A stretch of 13,219 nt of DNA, from the NCBI GenBank assembly GCA_900546745.1, contig URDT01000034.1, forward strand, positions 1 through 13,219, written 5' to 3'. This DNA is from an uncultured Mycoplasmatota bacterium (lineage in GTDB: Bacteria; Bacillota_I; Bacilli_A; RF39; UBA660). A program made the position numbers and the translations under genes. Every line of letters starts with the position of its first letter. Position 1 is the first letter of the stretch. The notes under the pieces were generated by a model. The model saw only the letters and a program-made list of their open reading frames with translations. It searched no databases and was not told the DNA's origin. Of the stretch, positions 6,998-13,219 are shown piece by piece.

Positions 6998-7006
6998 ATT
7001 ATATCA
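6998..7006 (-). promoter_or_regulatory. extended -10 promoter of the ABC exporter operon
   Basis: Minus strand TGA-TATAAT, with TATAAT at 7003-6998. I see no good -35 at 16-18 nt. Predicted start is about 6991, a 24-nt leader containing AAGGAG. The stretch from here up to the tRNA terminator at 7086 is A/T-rich and holds no gene I can support. Confidence 0.65.
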
Positions 7007-7085
7007 TAATTTTTTTTCTTGAGAGTTGTTTTTTAAGAATTTAATTATTTTAAATATTTTTTGTTATATTTATGGCAATGCATAT

Positions 7086-7111
7086 AAAAAACTAACTCAT
7101 TTCTGAATTAG
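7086..7111 (-). terminator. terminator of the tRNA-Met unit
   Basis: Minus strand CUAAUUCA-GAAA-UGAGUUAG, 8 pairs with one G-U and a GNRA-type tetraloop, followed by six U (7091-7086). It begins 14 nt after the 3' CCA of the tRNA. Confidence 0.88.
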
Positions 7112-7124
7112 TCGATATACTTAT

Positions 7125-7201
7125 TGGTAGCGAGAGGGGGATTCGAACCCTCGACCTATCGGGTATGAACCGATTGCTCTAGCCAACTGAGCTATCTCGC
7201 C
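7125..7201 (-). tRNA. tRNA-Met (CAT), elongator type
   Basis: A 77-nt cloverleaf with the CCA end encoded. Acceptor stem GGCGAGA / TCTCGCT with a G1-U72 pair and discriminator A73; D arm GCTC..GAGC; anticodon stem ATCGG/CCGAT with loop TTCATAC, so the anticodon is CAT; variable loop AGGTC; T loop TTCGAAT. CAT is shared by initiator Met, elongator Met and the lysidine-modified Ile tRNA. The G1-U72 pair and overall sequence closely resemble the Bacillus elongator tRNA-Met, and the anticodon stem lacks the three G-C pairs of initiators. It is a single tRNA gene with its own promoter and terminator, between the rlmN-rpe operon and the ABC operon. Confidence 0.95.
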
Positions 7202-7218
7202 ATGTACCAAACAATATG

Positions 7219-7247
7219 ATTATAACAAAAAACATATTATTTGGCAA
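7219..7247 (-). promoter_or_regulatory. promoter of tRNA-Met
   Basis: Minus strand -35 TTGCCA (7247-7242), 17-nt spacer, -10 TATAAT (7224-7219), with TGT before it (extended -10). Predicted start about 7212, leaving an 11-nt 5' leader for RNase P. Near-consensus, as expected for a stable RNA gene. Confidence 0.85.
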
Positions 7248-7270
7248 CTATTTTTATTAAATTTTTCATT

Positions 7271-7651
7271 TTAACTGATATTATACTCTAAAGAATAAGC
7301 TTCTGTTAAATCAATATCACTAGTCATTGTAATTACAATACTTGTGTTTCCATCTAAAGAATCACCCAATGTTCCTTGTAATGTTGCAATCACAGAACCA
7401 TTTTTTGCCTTAAAAGTAACATCGAATTGATTAATCGCTACACTCTCACTCGTCTGATTCGTAATTTGAACACTAAAAGTACTAGTACCTTTTTCATATG
7501 TCAAAGAAACCTGATTCAATAATAAATTTCCAACTACCTGTTCCTTAATAATATTTTCATTATTGTTTGTTTTTATATTATTTGTAGTAGATGCTTCTTT
7601 ACATCCTGTAAATATCATCAATAAACCTAAAACTATTAATAAACGCTTCAT
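7271..7651 (-). CDS. small surface lipoprotein with Ig-like beta-sandwich domain, unknown function
   Basis: 126 residues. A signal peptide with a lipobox (hydrophobic 4-13, then FTGC) makes C17 the lipidated residue, so the mature protein is anchored on the outer face of the membrane. After an Asn/Thr-rich linker (18-40), residues about 42-126 alternate hydrophobic and polar residues in a pattern of beta strands (SLTYEKGTSTFSVQITNQT, then FDVTFKAKNGSVIATLQGTL). This resembles FxLYD/DUF-type Ig-like domains found on many Firmicutes lipoproteins. No catalytic motif is visible. Its ATG overlaps the rpe stop as ATGA, with GAGAGG 7 nt upstream, so it belongs to the rlmN-prpC-prkC-rsgA-rpe operon, in the place where Bacillus carries thiN. 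No terminator follows before the tRNA promoter. The membrane location would put it beside the PASTA domains of PrkC, but a link is only inference. Confidence 0.85.
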   Translation of the reverse strand: MKRLLIVLGLLMIFTGCKEASTTNNIKTNNNENIIKEQVVGNLLLNQVSLTYEKGTSTFSVQITNQTSESVAINQFDVTFKAKNGSVIATLQGTLGDSLDGNTSIVITMTSDIDLTEAYSLEYNIS

Positions 7652-8280
7652 TCCATAGCCTCTCTTATCTTATCTATTTGTTCTTTATAATTTCCCTTTG
7701 TAATAAAACTACCTACTACAATCATATCACATTTTTTTAACTTAGGAGTATTTTGGTTATTGATACCTCCATCTACTTCTATTTGATAATGAAGATGATT
7801 TTGATTGCGATAATGATATAATTCTTCGATTCTTGAATAAGTTTGTTCTAGGAAAGATTGTCCACCCTTTCCTGGTTCTACACTCATCACTAAAACTAAA
7901 CCTACAAAAGGTAAAAATGATTTTATTTCTTCTAAATCTGTATCTGGTTTAACAGAAAGTCCAGCTTTTATACCTTTACTATGAATTTCAGAAATCCATT
8001 TCATAGTATTTCCTATTTCATAATGAAAAGTAATGAATTCAGGATGAATACTTGAAAATTGTTCAATGTATATTTCTGGATTTTGAACCATTAAATGAAC
8101 ATCATATTTTAAATTGGGAACAATAATGGGTGATACCTCAGAAAAAGGAAAAGAAACGTTAGGAACAAAATCTCCATCCATTACATCAACATGAATGTAA
8201 TCTAATCCTGAAGCTGAAATCTTTTGAATTGCATCTTTTGTTTTGGGAGTTAAATCTAATATAGAACCTGACAATTTCAT
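7648..8280 (-). CDS. rpe: ribulose-phosphate 3-epimerase
   Basis: Interconverts D-ribulose 5-phosphate and D-xylulose 5-phosphate in the non-oxidative pentose phosphate pathway (cytoplasmic TIM barrel, 210 residues; family about 215-225). Metal ligands and catalytic acids are in place: H30 and D32 in HVDVMDG, H62 in DVHLMVQNP, and D170 in EVDGGIN. The phosphate-binding loop appears as MSVEPGKGGQSF (132-143), slightly different from the usual M-T/S-VNPGFGGQ. The N-terminal substrate serine is in LSGSIL rather than the common SPSIL. Despite these changes the active site looks complete. Gap to rsgA is 4 nt; the ribosome site AGGTGA overlaps the rsgA stop, and the 3' end overlaps the lipoprotein start as ATGA, so translation is likely coupled throughout. 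Its place after rsgA is the conserved Firmicutes order. Confidence 0.94.
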   Translation of the reverse strand: MKLSGSILDLTPKTKDAIQKISASGLDYIHVDVMDGDFVPNVSFPFSEVSPIIVPNLKYDVHLMVQNPEIYIEQFSSIHPEFITFHYEIGNTMKWISEIHSKGIKAGLSVKPDTDLEEIKSFLPFVGLVLVMSVEPGKGGQSFLEQTYSRIEELYHYRNQNHLHYQIEVDGGINNQNTPKLKKCDMIVVGSFITKGNYKEQIDKIREAME

Positions 8281-8284
8281 AATA

Positions 8285-9121
8285 TCACCTTTTTTCTGAA
8301 ATAAACTTTAAATAATTATCGTATCTGCTTTTTAAAATAATTTCTTCATTTACTTTATTTTTAATTTCACATTGATCTTCTTTATCATGCATACAATCTT
8401 TATATTTACAAAATTCTCTGTACTTATTGAATTCAATAAAATTATCACGAATGTCCTGTGGTGTCATATCAACAAAGCTAAGAGCCGAAAAACCTGGTGT
8501 ATCTGCCACAAAACCATTAGAGAATTTTAATAATTCTGTATGCCTTGTAGTATGTTTTCCTCTTCCTAAAGCTAAAGAAATAGGAGCTGTTTTAATTTGA
8601 AGAGATGCATCTAAATGATTTAATAAAGTAGACTTACCAGCTCCACTTTGTCCTGTAAAAATTGTTACTTTATTAGAAAAAGATTGTTTTATTTTTTCAA
8701 TTTCGGTATTCAAATATATAGTATATCCAATTTGTTCATAATAATGAATAATCGAATTTATCGTTGTTCTCTCTTGATCATTTAATAAATCTAACTTTGT
8801 AAAACAAATAATAGGTTTAATATTATTAAATTCAATAATTGTTAATAATTTATCTAATAAATTAGAAGAAAAATCTGGTTGTTTGACACTAGTAATAATA
8901 AAAGCTTGATCAATATTACTAACAGGAGGACGAAGTAATTCATTTCTTCTTGGAAGAATTTCTAAAATATAGCAATTATTAGAATCAAAAATCACTTCAT
9001 CTCCAACTAGAGGAGTAATTTTCATATTTCGAATTTTTCCTCTAACTTTACAAGTATACGTCTTTCCTTCGCTTAATACTGTATAATCATTACTGATATT
9101 TTTAATTATTTTTCCATTCAT
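8285..9121 (-). CDS. rsgA: ribosome small subunit-dependent GTPase RsgA (CpgA/YloQ)
   Basis: Circularly permuted GTPase that helps mature the 30S ribosomal subunit. The N-terminal OB-fold covers about 1-65. The G motifs come in permuted order: G4 TKLD at 108-111, G1 GQSGAGKST at 157-165, the G2 region GRGKHTTRH at 186-194 (with the catalytic His region of the family), and G3 DTPG at 207-210. The C-terminal zinc site is C238, C243, H245 and C251. At 278 residues it is slightly shorter than Bacillus CpgA (about 298) but complete. It starts 3 nt after the prkC stop; its ribosome site (AGAAAG) is weak and lies in the repeat-coded tail of prkC, so it probably depends on coupling. In B. subtilis the equivalent protein is a substrate of PrkC (established), which makes the operon arrangement meaningful. 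Confidence 0.96.
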   Translation of the reverse strand: MNGKIIKNISNDYTVLSEGKTYTCKVRGKIRNMKITPLVGDEVIFDSNNCYILEILPRRNELLRPPVSNIDQAFIITSVKQPDFSSNLLDKLLTIIEFNNIKPIICFTKLDLLNDQERTTINSIIHYYEQIGYTIYLNTEIEKIKQSFSNKVTIFTGQSGAGKSTLLNHLDASLQIKTAPISLALGRGKHTTRHTELLKFSNGFVADTPGFSALSFVDMTPQDIRDNFIEFNKYREFCKYKDCMHDKEDQCEIKNKVNEEIILKSRYDNYLKFISEKR

Positions 9122-9124
9122 AAG

Positions 9125-10915
9125 TTAACTTTCTGTTGTTTTATCTGTCGATGTAGTTTTATCTGTAGTTTTATCTGTCGATGTAGTTTTATCCGTTGCC
9201 TTATTATCTGTTTTTGTAGAAGATGTATCTTTCTTATCTTCTGTTACTGCTTTCTTTTTTGCATAAGTAACTCTTAAAGTAACACCACTTACTACTTTGC
9301 TACCAGCTGCTCTACTTTGTGTAAGAATTGTATTTTCTGTAAAATCATTCGTTTCTTTTGCAGTAGATTCTAATGTTATATTATATTTTTTACAGAACTC
9401 TTCTACGCCACTTAACGTATAGGATTCATTGACAAAGTCTGGATACACTGTAATTAATTTAGCAACTTCAAAACTAATAGAATCTCCTTTTTTAATTTCT
9501 GTATCAGCTGCTACTGTTTGTGTCATAATAGTTCCATCTTTGACATTATCATCTTCAGTTACTTCTTTTTCTTCCATACTAACTGTTAAACCTTTTTCTT
9601 CTAATAAATATTTTACAGTTTCATAATCTTTTCCTGTATAATCCTCTAATTTAAATTTTTCTATTCCTTTTGATACTGTTAATGTAATAGTAGCTCCTTT
9701 TTTCACAGTTCTTCCTATTTTAGGACTTGTACTAATAACATTCCCCTCTTCTACCTCTTCACTAGTCTTTTCATTAACTTCATCACTAACTTTAAATCCT
9801 AATTTTTCTAATTCTTTTTCAGCCTTTTCAGTAGTAAGACCTGAAACATCAGGAATCTCTATTTCTTTTGTTTTAGCAAACATAGGTAGAACTACAAACA
9901 TAACTACTGCTATGATTACTAAAATAGCTGTAATGATACCTGTTACAATTAAAGCTTTATTAACTTTTTTTTCTTTCTTTTCTTCTATTTTTTGGGTTTG
10001 AACTTCTTCTTGTTTTTTCACTCTAGAAGGAGTTTCCTCTTCTATTTCTTGTTCTGGATAAGGATATACATATCTTTTTTCATCAGCGCGATCTTTATCT
10101 AAAGCTGTTTTTAGATCATCATGCATTTCCATAACATTTTCATAACGATTTTTTGGGTTTTTAGCTGCTGCTTTCAAAATAATATTTTCTACACTTTGAG
10201 GAATTTCCGGATTAAATTCACAAACAGAAGGAATTGGATCACGCATTTGTTTAATAGCAATCTCTACAGCATTTTCTCCTTTAAAAGGTAATTTTCCTGT
10301 TAATAATTCATACATTAAAATTCCTAAAGAGTAAATATCACTTTTTATAGTAGCGCCTGTTCCATTTGCTTGTTCTGGAGGTAAATAATGAACAGAACCC
10401 ATAACAGAATTGGTTTGTGTTAATTCATTACTATTTAAAGCCATAGCAATACCGAAATCAGTTATTTTAACGGTCCCATCTTCTAGAATTAAAACATTTT
10501 GGGGTTTAATATCACGATGAATTATATAACTATCATGAGCACAAGCCAATCCAGAAGTTAATTGAAGCATAATATCAATTACTTCTGCTAAAGTTAAATT
10601 GCCTCTTTTTTTAATTAAGCTTTTTAAAGTTTGACCTTCTAAATATTCCATAACAATAAAATATTTACCATTATCTTCTCCTACATCATACATTTCTACA
10701 ATATTAGGATGATTTAAAGAAGATGCTGAAATAGCTTCTCTTTGAAATCTTCTGACAAATTTTTCATCAGTTGCTAAATCACCACGCAATATTTTAACGG
10801 CAACATTACGATCTAAAATTGTATCATAAGCTAAATATACATTCGCCATACCACCTTCGCCTATTGTACGAATAATTTGGTAACGATCATTAATTTTTTG
10901 TCCTTTCGTTATCAT
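9125..10915 (-). CDS. prkC: PASTA-domain serine/threonine protein kinase PrkC/StkP
   Basis: Membrane kinase sensing cell-wall material. Residues 12-270 form a Hanks-type kinase: glycine loop GEGGMANV (19-26), catalytic K41, E60, catalytic loop HRDIKPQN (133-140, D135), DFG (153-155), activation loop with Thr/Ser sites, and HYLPPEQ at about 176-182. A charged juxtamembrane region (270-318) precedes one transmembrane helix (about 321-346). Outside the cell are three PASTA repeats at about 352-417, 420-487 and 489-552; the third is the most divergent. The last 40 residues are a Lys/Thr/Asp-rich tail with a tandem 10-residue repeat. At 596 residues with three PASTA units it is somewhat shorter than B. 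subtilis PrkC (648). The ATG overlaps the phosphatase stop as TAATG; the ribosome site AAGGTGG lies in the last phosphatase codons. All catalytic residues are present. Confidence 0.97.
   Translation of the reverse strand: MITKGQKINDRYQIIRTIGEGGMANVYLAYDTILDRNVAVKILRGDLATDEKFVRRFQREAISASSLNHPNIVEMYDVGEDNGKYFIVMEYLEGQTLKSLIKKRGNLTLAEVIDIMLQLTSGLACAHDSYIIHRDIKPQNVLILEDGTVKITDFGIAMALNSNELTQTNSVMGSVHYLPPEQANGTGATIKSDIYSLGILMYELLTGKLPFKGENAVEIAIKQMRDPIPSVCEFNPEIPQSVENIILKAAAKNPKNRYENVMEMHDDLKTALDKDRADEKRYVYPYPEQEIEEETPSRVKKQEEVQTQKIEEKKEKKVNKALIVTGIITAILVIIAVVMFVVLPMFAKTKEIEIPDVSGLTTEKAEKELEKLGFKVSDEVNEKTSEEVEEGNVISTSPKIGRTVKKGATITLTVSKGIEKFKLEDYTGKDYETVKYLLEEKGLTVSMEEKEVTEDDNVKDGTIMTQTVAADTEIKKGDSISFEVAKLITVYPDFVNESYTLSGVEEFCKKYNITLESTAKETNDFTENTILTQSRAAGSKVVSGVTLRVTYAKKKAVTEDKKDTSSTKTDNKATDKTTSTDKTTDKTTSTDKTTES
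9138..9193 (-). repeat. 30-bp tandem repeat coding the C-terminal tail of PrkC
   Basis: A 26-bp sequence at 9138-9163 recurs exactly at 9168-9193, a period of 30 bp (10 codons). It codes a repeated Thr/Asp/Lys unit (TDKTTSTDKT). The period is a multiple of three, so gain or loss of units keeps the frame. The repeat lies 17 nt or more before the rsgA start. Confidence 0.85.
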
Positions 10916-11649
10916 TATTTACCACCTTTTTCTAAATATGCTGCAGAAATATTATCGTTTCCGCCACGATTATTACATTTATAAATTAATTTTAATAATT
11001 TTTCTTCAATTGTTAAATCTTCTGATAAAACTTTAGAAATTTGATCATCATCTAACATATTTGTTAAACCATCGCTACAAAGTAAAATACCATCCACATC
11101 AGTTTCTACATCGAAGATATCTAATTCTACACTCTTAGCAGATCCTAAAGCTCTCATTAATACATTTTTACGAGGATGATTTTTGGCTTCTTCTTCAGTT
11201 AATTCTCCTGATTTTACTAACATATTAACTAATGTGTGATTGATTGTAATCTTTTGTAATTTATGATTTTTAATGACATACCCTGAAGAATCTCCAATAT
11301 TACCAAATAATAGGAAATCATTTGTAACTAGAGCAAGTACTAAAGTAGTACCCATTCCAGAGCTTTCTGGATGATCAATTGTATAATTATTGATTAATGT
11401 ATTTACTTCACTTACAGTTTCACGAAGCCAGTTAATAGCATCTTCTTTATTTCCTACTGTACTAAGCTCACGAAATCTTTTTCCAATATGAGTAATTGCT
11501 ATAGAAGAAGCTACTTCTCCGGCATTATGTCCACCCATACCATCGGCTACAGTTAGTAAAATTTCTTTATTTAAATTCTCCGTAATTACAACACTATCTT
11601 CATTATGGTCTCTTACTTTACCAGTATCAGTCATATAACAATATTTCAT
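10915..11649 (-). CDS. prpC: PP2C-family serine/threonine phosphatase (PrpC/Stp)
   Basis: Cytoplasmic metal-dependent phosphatase (244 residues; family about 240-255) that reverses PrkC phosphorylation. Metal and catalytic motifs in order: RDHNEDS at 13-19 (R13, E17, D18), ADGMGGHNAGEVAS at 35-48 (D36, G37), GMGTTLV at 97-103, NIGDSSGYVI at 116-125, CSDGLTN at 190-196 (D192), and GGNDNIS at 228-234 (D231). The flap segment HTLVNMLVKSGELT with the later HPRKNVLMRALG is that of bacterial Stp/PrpC. One departure: the usual GDSR has become GDSS here. The ribosome site GGAGGG (11656-11661) is strong with 6 nt spacing. The ATG overlaps the rlmN stop (ATGA), and the stop overlaps the kinase ATG (TAATG), a tight coupling that would keep phosphatase and kinase synthesis linked. 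Confidence 0.96.
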   Translation of the reverse strand: MKYCYMTDTGKVRDHNEDSVVITENLNKEILLTVADGMGGHNAGEVASSIAITHIGKRFRELSTVGNKEDAINWLRETVSEVNTLINNYTIDHPESSGMGTTLVLALVTNDFLLFGNIGDSSGYVIKNHKLQKITINHTLVNMLVKSGELTEEEAKNHPRKNVLMRALGSAKSVELDIFDVETDVDGILLCSDGLTNMLDDDQISKVLSEDLTIEEKLLKLIYKCNNRGGNDNISAAYLEKGGK

Positions 11650-12674
11650 GATTTTCCCTCCTCATAATTAGAACGAAGTTGACCACAAGCAGCCATTACT
11701 TTAGTTCCAAATTCTCTTCTAATGGTAACATTCACATGATTTTTTTTGAGTGTATCATAAAAGGCTAATATTCGATCCTGTGAAGCTCTTTTAAATTCAA
11801 TATGACTAGTTTCATTATAAGGAATTAAGTTTACATAACAATTTAATCCTTTTATTAAATTAGAAAGTTCCAAAGCTTCTTTTTTAGAATCGTTAACACC
11901 GTCTAATAAAATATATTCAAATGTAATTCTTCTATTTGTTTTTGAAACATATTTTTTTAAAACTGCGATCAATTCTTTTAAAGGATATGCTTTATTAATT
12001 GGCATCAATTGATTTCTAAGTTCATCATTAGGAGCGTGAAGTGATATCGCTAAATTTACTTGTTTCCCATGTTTCATAAATTCTTCTATTTTAGGAACCA
12101 ATCCACAAGTAGAAACAGTAATATGTCTAGCTCCTAAGTCAATTCCTTTTCCCTCATTAAGGATATCAATAAAGTCTATCACATTATCATAATTATCAAA
12201 AGGATCTCCAATTCCCATTAAAACAACATGTGATATTCTAATACCTTCTAATTCTTCTATTTTTAAAATTTGTTCAACCATCTCATGAGTTTCTAAGTTC
12301 CTAACTTTTTTAAGTCTTCCACTTTCGCAAAATTTACATCCCATGTTACAGCCAACTTCAGTCGAAACACATAAGCTTTTTCCATAATCATGATTCATTA
12401 AAACTGCTTCAATTTTATTATGATCTTCTAATTCGAACAGATATTTACTAACGTCTATGTCTTTCTTCTGATCAAGTAATTGAAGGTCCGTAAAAACAAA
12501 ATCTTTTTTTAATTGTTCGATTGTTTCTTTTTTTACATTTTTCATTTCATCAAAGTCTTTAACTCTTTTTTTATAAAGCCATTCATAAACTTGGATAGCT
12601 TTAAATTTCTTTTCTCCGATAGAAATGAAATAATCTTCTAATTTTTGTAATGTAACTCCATAGATACTAATCAT
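11646..12674 (-). CDS. rlmN: dual-specificity 23S rRNA (A2503-C2) / tRNA (A37-C2) methyltransferase RlmN
   Basis: Radical-SAM enzyme that methylates C2 of A2503 in 23S rRNA and of A37 in some tRNAs. 342 residues, a normal length. An N-terminal helical domain (1-70) includes KFKAIQVYEWLYKKRVKDFDE-like RNA-binding features. The iron-sulfur motif CNMGCKFC gives C109, C113 and C116. The two cysteines of the ping-pong mechanism are present: C102 (SLCVSTEVGC), matching E. coli C118, and C330 (AACGQL), matching C355. GIGDPFDN and HAPNDELRNQLMPIN are family motifs. RlmN rather than Cfr is favoured by the context: in B. subtilis rlmN (yloN) also precedes prpC-prkC. The ribosome site AGGTGA (12679-12684) stands 4 nt before the ATG. 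It heads the operon and overlaps the phosphatase start by 4 bases. Confidence 0.96.
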   Translation of the reverse strand: MISIYGVTLQKLEDYFISIGEKKFKAIQVYEWLYKKRVKDFDEMKNVKKETIEQLKKDFVFTDLQLLDQKKDIDVSKYLFELEDHNKIEAVLMNHDYGKSLCVSTEVGCNMGCKFCESGRLKKVRNLETHEMVEQILKIEELEGIRISHVVLMGIGDPFDNYDNVIDFIDILNEGKGIDLGARHITVSTCGLVPKIEEFMKHGKQVNLAISLHAPNDELRNQLMPINKAYPLKELIAVLKKYVSKTNRRITFEYILLDGVNDSKKEALELSNLIKGLNCYVNLIPYNETSHIEFKRASQDRILAFYDTLKKNHVNVTIRREFGTKVMAACGQLRSNYEEGKS

Positions 12675-12690
12675 ACTTTCACCTTATATT

Positions 12691-12699
12691 ATTATATCA
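12691..12699 (-). promoter_or_regulatory. extended -10 promoter of the rlmN-prpC-prkC-rsgA-rpe-lipoprotein operon
   Basis: Minus strand TGA-TATAAT, with TATAAT at 12696-12691. The -35 position falls in the T tract of the preceding terminator and has no match. The predicted start (about 12684) coincides with the AGGTGA ribosome site, so the leader would be only about 10 nt. Confidence 0.6.
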
Positions 12700-12705
12700 A
12701 ACTAT

Positions 12706-12735
12706 AAAAAAAAATAATAGATGAAACTATTATTT
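12706..12735 (-). terminator. intrinsic terminator overlapping the stop codon of the upstream gene
   Basis: Minus strand AAATAATAG (12735-12727), 6-nt loop, CTATTATTT (12720-12712), then six more T (12711-12706). The TAA stop at 12732-12730 of the preceding gene lies inside the 5' arm of the stem. Confidence 0.85.
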
Positions 12736-13219
12736 CTTGTACTTTTGATTAAATTTTTCAATTTGAGATAATCGTTTTATTTTCTGTTTTTCTAATAGAT
12801 TGCATTTCAACCTTGTTTTAGAAAAATGAGGATATATTGAAATAATATGATTTGTATTTTTGATAACTACTACCATTAAATATTTATAGGGATATTCTTC
12901 TTTCAATATAGGATTTTCTACATTAGGATACTCAAAATAATATTTCCAAGTTATATAATCATTTTCAAGTGCCTCACTATCTTCTAATACACTTTTTACT
13001 TGATTAAATAATTTTTCTACATCAATTTCTTCTTCAAATAAATTTTCATATAATGTTATTTCTTTATATTTATGCATCATAATATGTTGAATAGCTTTTT
13101 CTTCATCATAAGAATATATTTGAGAACTTAAATAAGGATACTTTGAATTCATTTCAAAATCAATTGGTAAGTTTAATTGTTTTCTTAAAAATAACTCCTC
13201 TAATTGTAGTAAATCTACT
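12730..13219 (-). CDS. unrecognised protein, 3' part only (5' end outside the window)
   Basis: From the TAA at 12730 the frame is open to the right edge, giving 162 visible residues. The first ATG in view (13152) has no ribosome site, and the codons before it continue without a stop and read as plausible protein (DLLQLEELFLRKQLNLPIDFE), so I treat the gene as cut by the window edge. I do not recognise the family. The visible part is rich in Tyr, Glu and Lys, has no hydrophobic segment long enough to span a membrane, and ends in a basic tail (KQKIKRLSQIEKFNQKYKK). A middle section (YITWKYYFEYPNVENP, then YKYLMVVVIKNTNHIISIYPHF) alternates like beta strands. It is probably cytoplasmic. It ends in its own terminator and is not part of the rlmN operon. 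No function is assigned. Confidence 0.7.
   Translation of the reverse strand, partial: VDLLQLEELFLRKQLNLPIDFEMNSKYPYLSSQIYSYDEEKAIQHIMMHKYKEITLYENLFEEEIDVEKLFNQVKSVLEDSEALENDYITWKYYFEYPNVENPILKEEYPYKYLMVVVIKNTNHIISIYPHFSKTRLKCNLLEKQKIKRLSQIEKFNQKYKK

Noticed and set aside
7012..7085. Possible further promoter or small gene between the ABC operon promoter and the tRNA terminator
   Set aside because: A TTGCCA is present on the minus strand but has no -10 at a workable distance, and no frame with a ribosome site exists; I see only AT-rich spacer.
7125..7201. Initiator tRNA-Met or lysidine tRNA-Ile (also CAT anticodon)
   Set aside because: Initiators have a 1-72 mismatch and three G-C pairs at the base of the anticodon stem, which this one lacks; tRNA-Ile2 has a different acceptor stem. 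The G1-U72 pair and arms match the Bacillus elongator tRNA-Met pattern.
9429..9626. Plus-strand open frame of 65 codons
   Set aside because: Antisense to the PASTA part of prkC; its Ser/Thr/Val content mirrors the codons of that gene and it has no initiation signals.
11646..12674. Cfr-type resistance methyltransferase (C8 of A2503)
   Set aside because: The protein has RlmN motifs and heads the conserved rlmN-prpC-prkC cluster, so the housekeeping enzyme is far more likely than the mobile resistance gene.

Overview
The window is AT-rich, low-GC DNA. Every gene I can support lies on the minus strand, so transcription runs from high to low coordinates. TGA is a normal stop (rlmN, rsgA and rpe end in it) and tryptophan is read from TGG, so the code is the standard bacterial one and not that of Mycoplasma. 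The order rlmN - prpC - prkC - rsgA - rpe, the elongator tRNA-Met of Bacillus type and a lipoprotein with a lipobox point to a Firmicutes/Bacilli lineage, probably a host-associated one (inference).

In transcription order: (1) the 3' part of an unrecognised gene at the right edge, whose stop codon lies inside its terminator; (2) a tight operon of rlmN, the PP2C phosphatase, the PASTA kinase, rsgA, rpe and a small lipoprotein, joined by overlaps of 1-4 bases or gaps of 3-4 bases; (3) tRNA-Met with its own strong promoter and terminator; (4) an ABC-2 exporter pair (ATPase, then permease) with promoter and terminator; (5) miaB with promoter; (6) a candidate small RNA unit of about 90 nt between miaB and the next gene; (7) two unrelated flavoproteins coupled by an ATGA overlap; (8) the start of a type IV pilin-like gene at the left edge, behind a strong promoter and a long structured leader.

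Region 2 is a translation and envelope-signalling cluster: RlmN modifies 23S rRNA/tRNA, RsgA matures the 30S subunit, and PrkC/PrpC phosphorylate and dephosphorylate proteins in response to cell-wall signals. The lipoprotein sits where Bacillus subtilis carries thiN. Regions 3 and 5 add more translation functions (tRNA-Met; MiaB modifies tRNA A37).

Promoters can be read well here. Nearly all have a TGn extended -10, and the protein-gene promoters sit 10-24 nt upstream of their start codons. The pilin is the exception: its leader is about 115 nt, with a run of nine G and mutually exclusive hairpins that look like a terminator/antiterminator switch. That leader and the small RNA candidate are the two least expected items in the window. 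No CRISPR array, insertion sequence, phage gene or defence system is visible.
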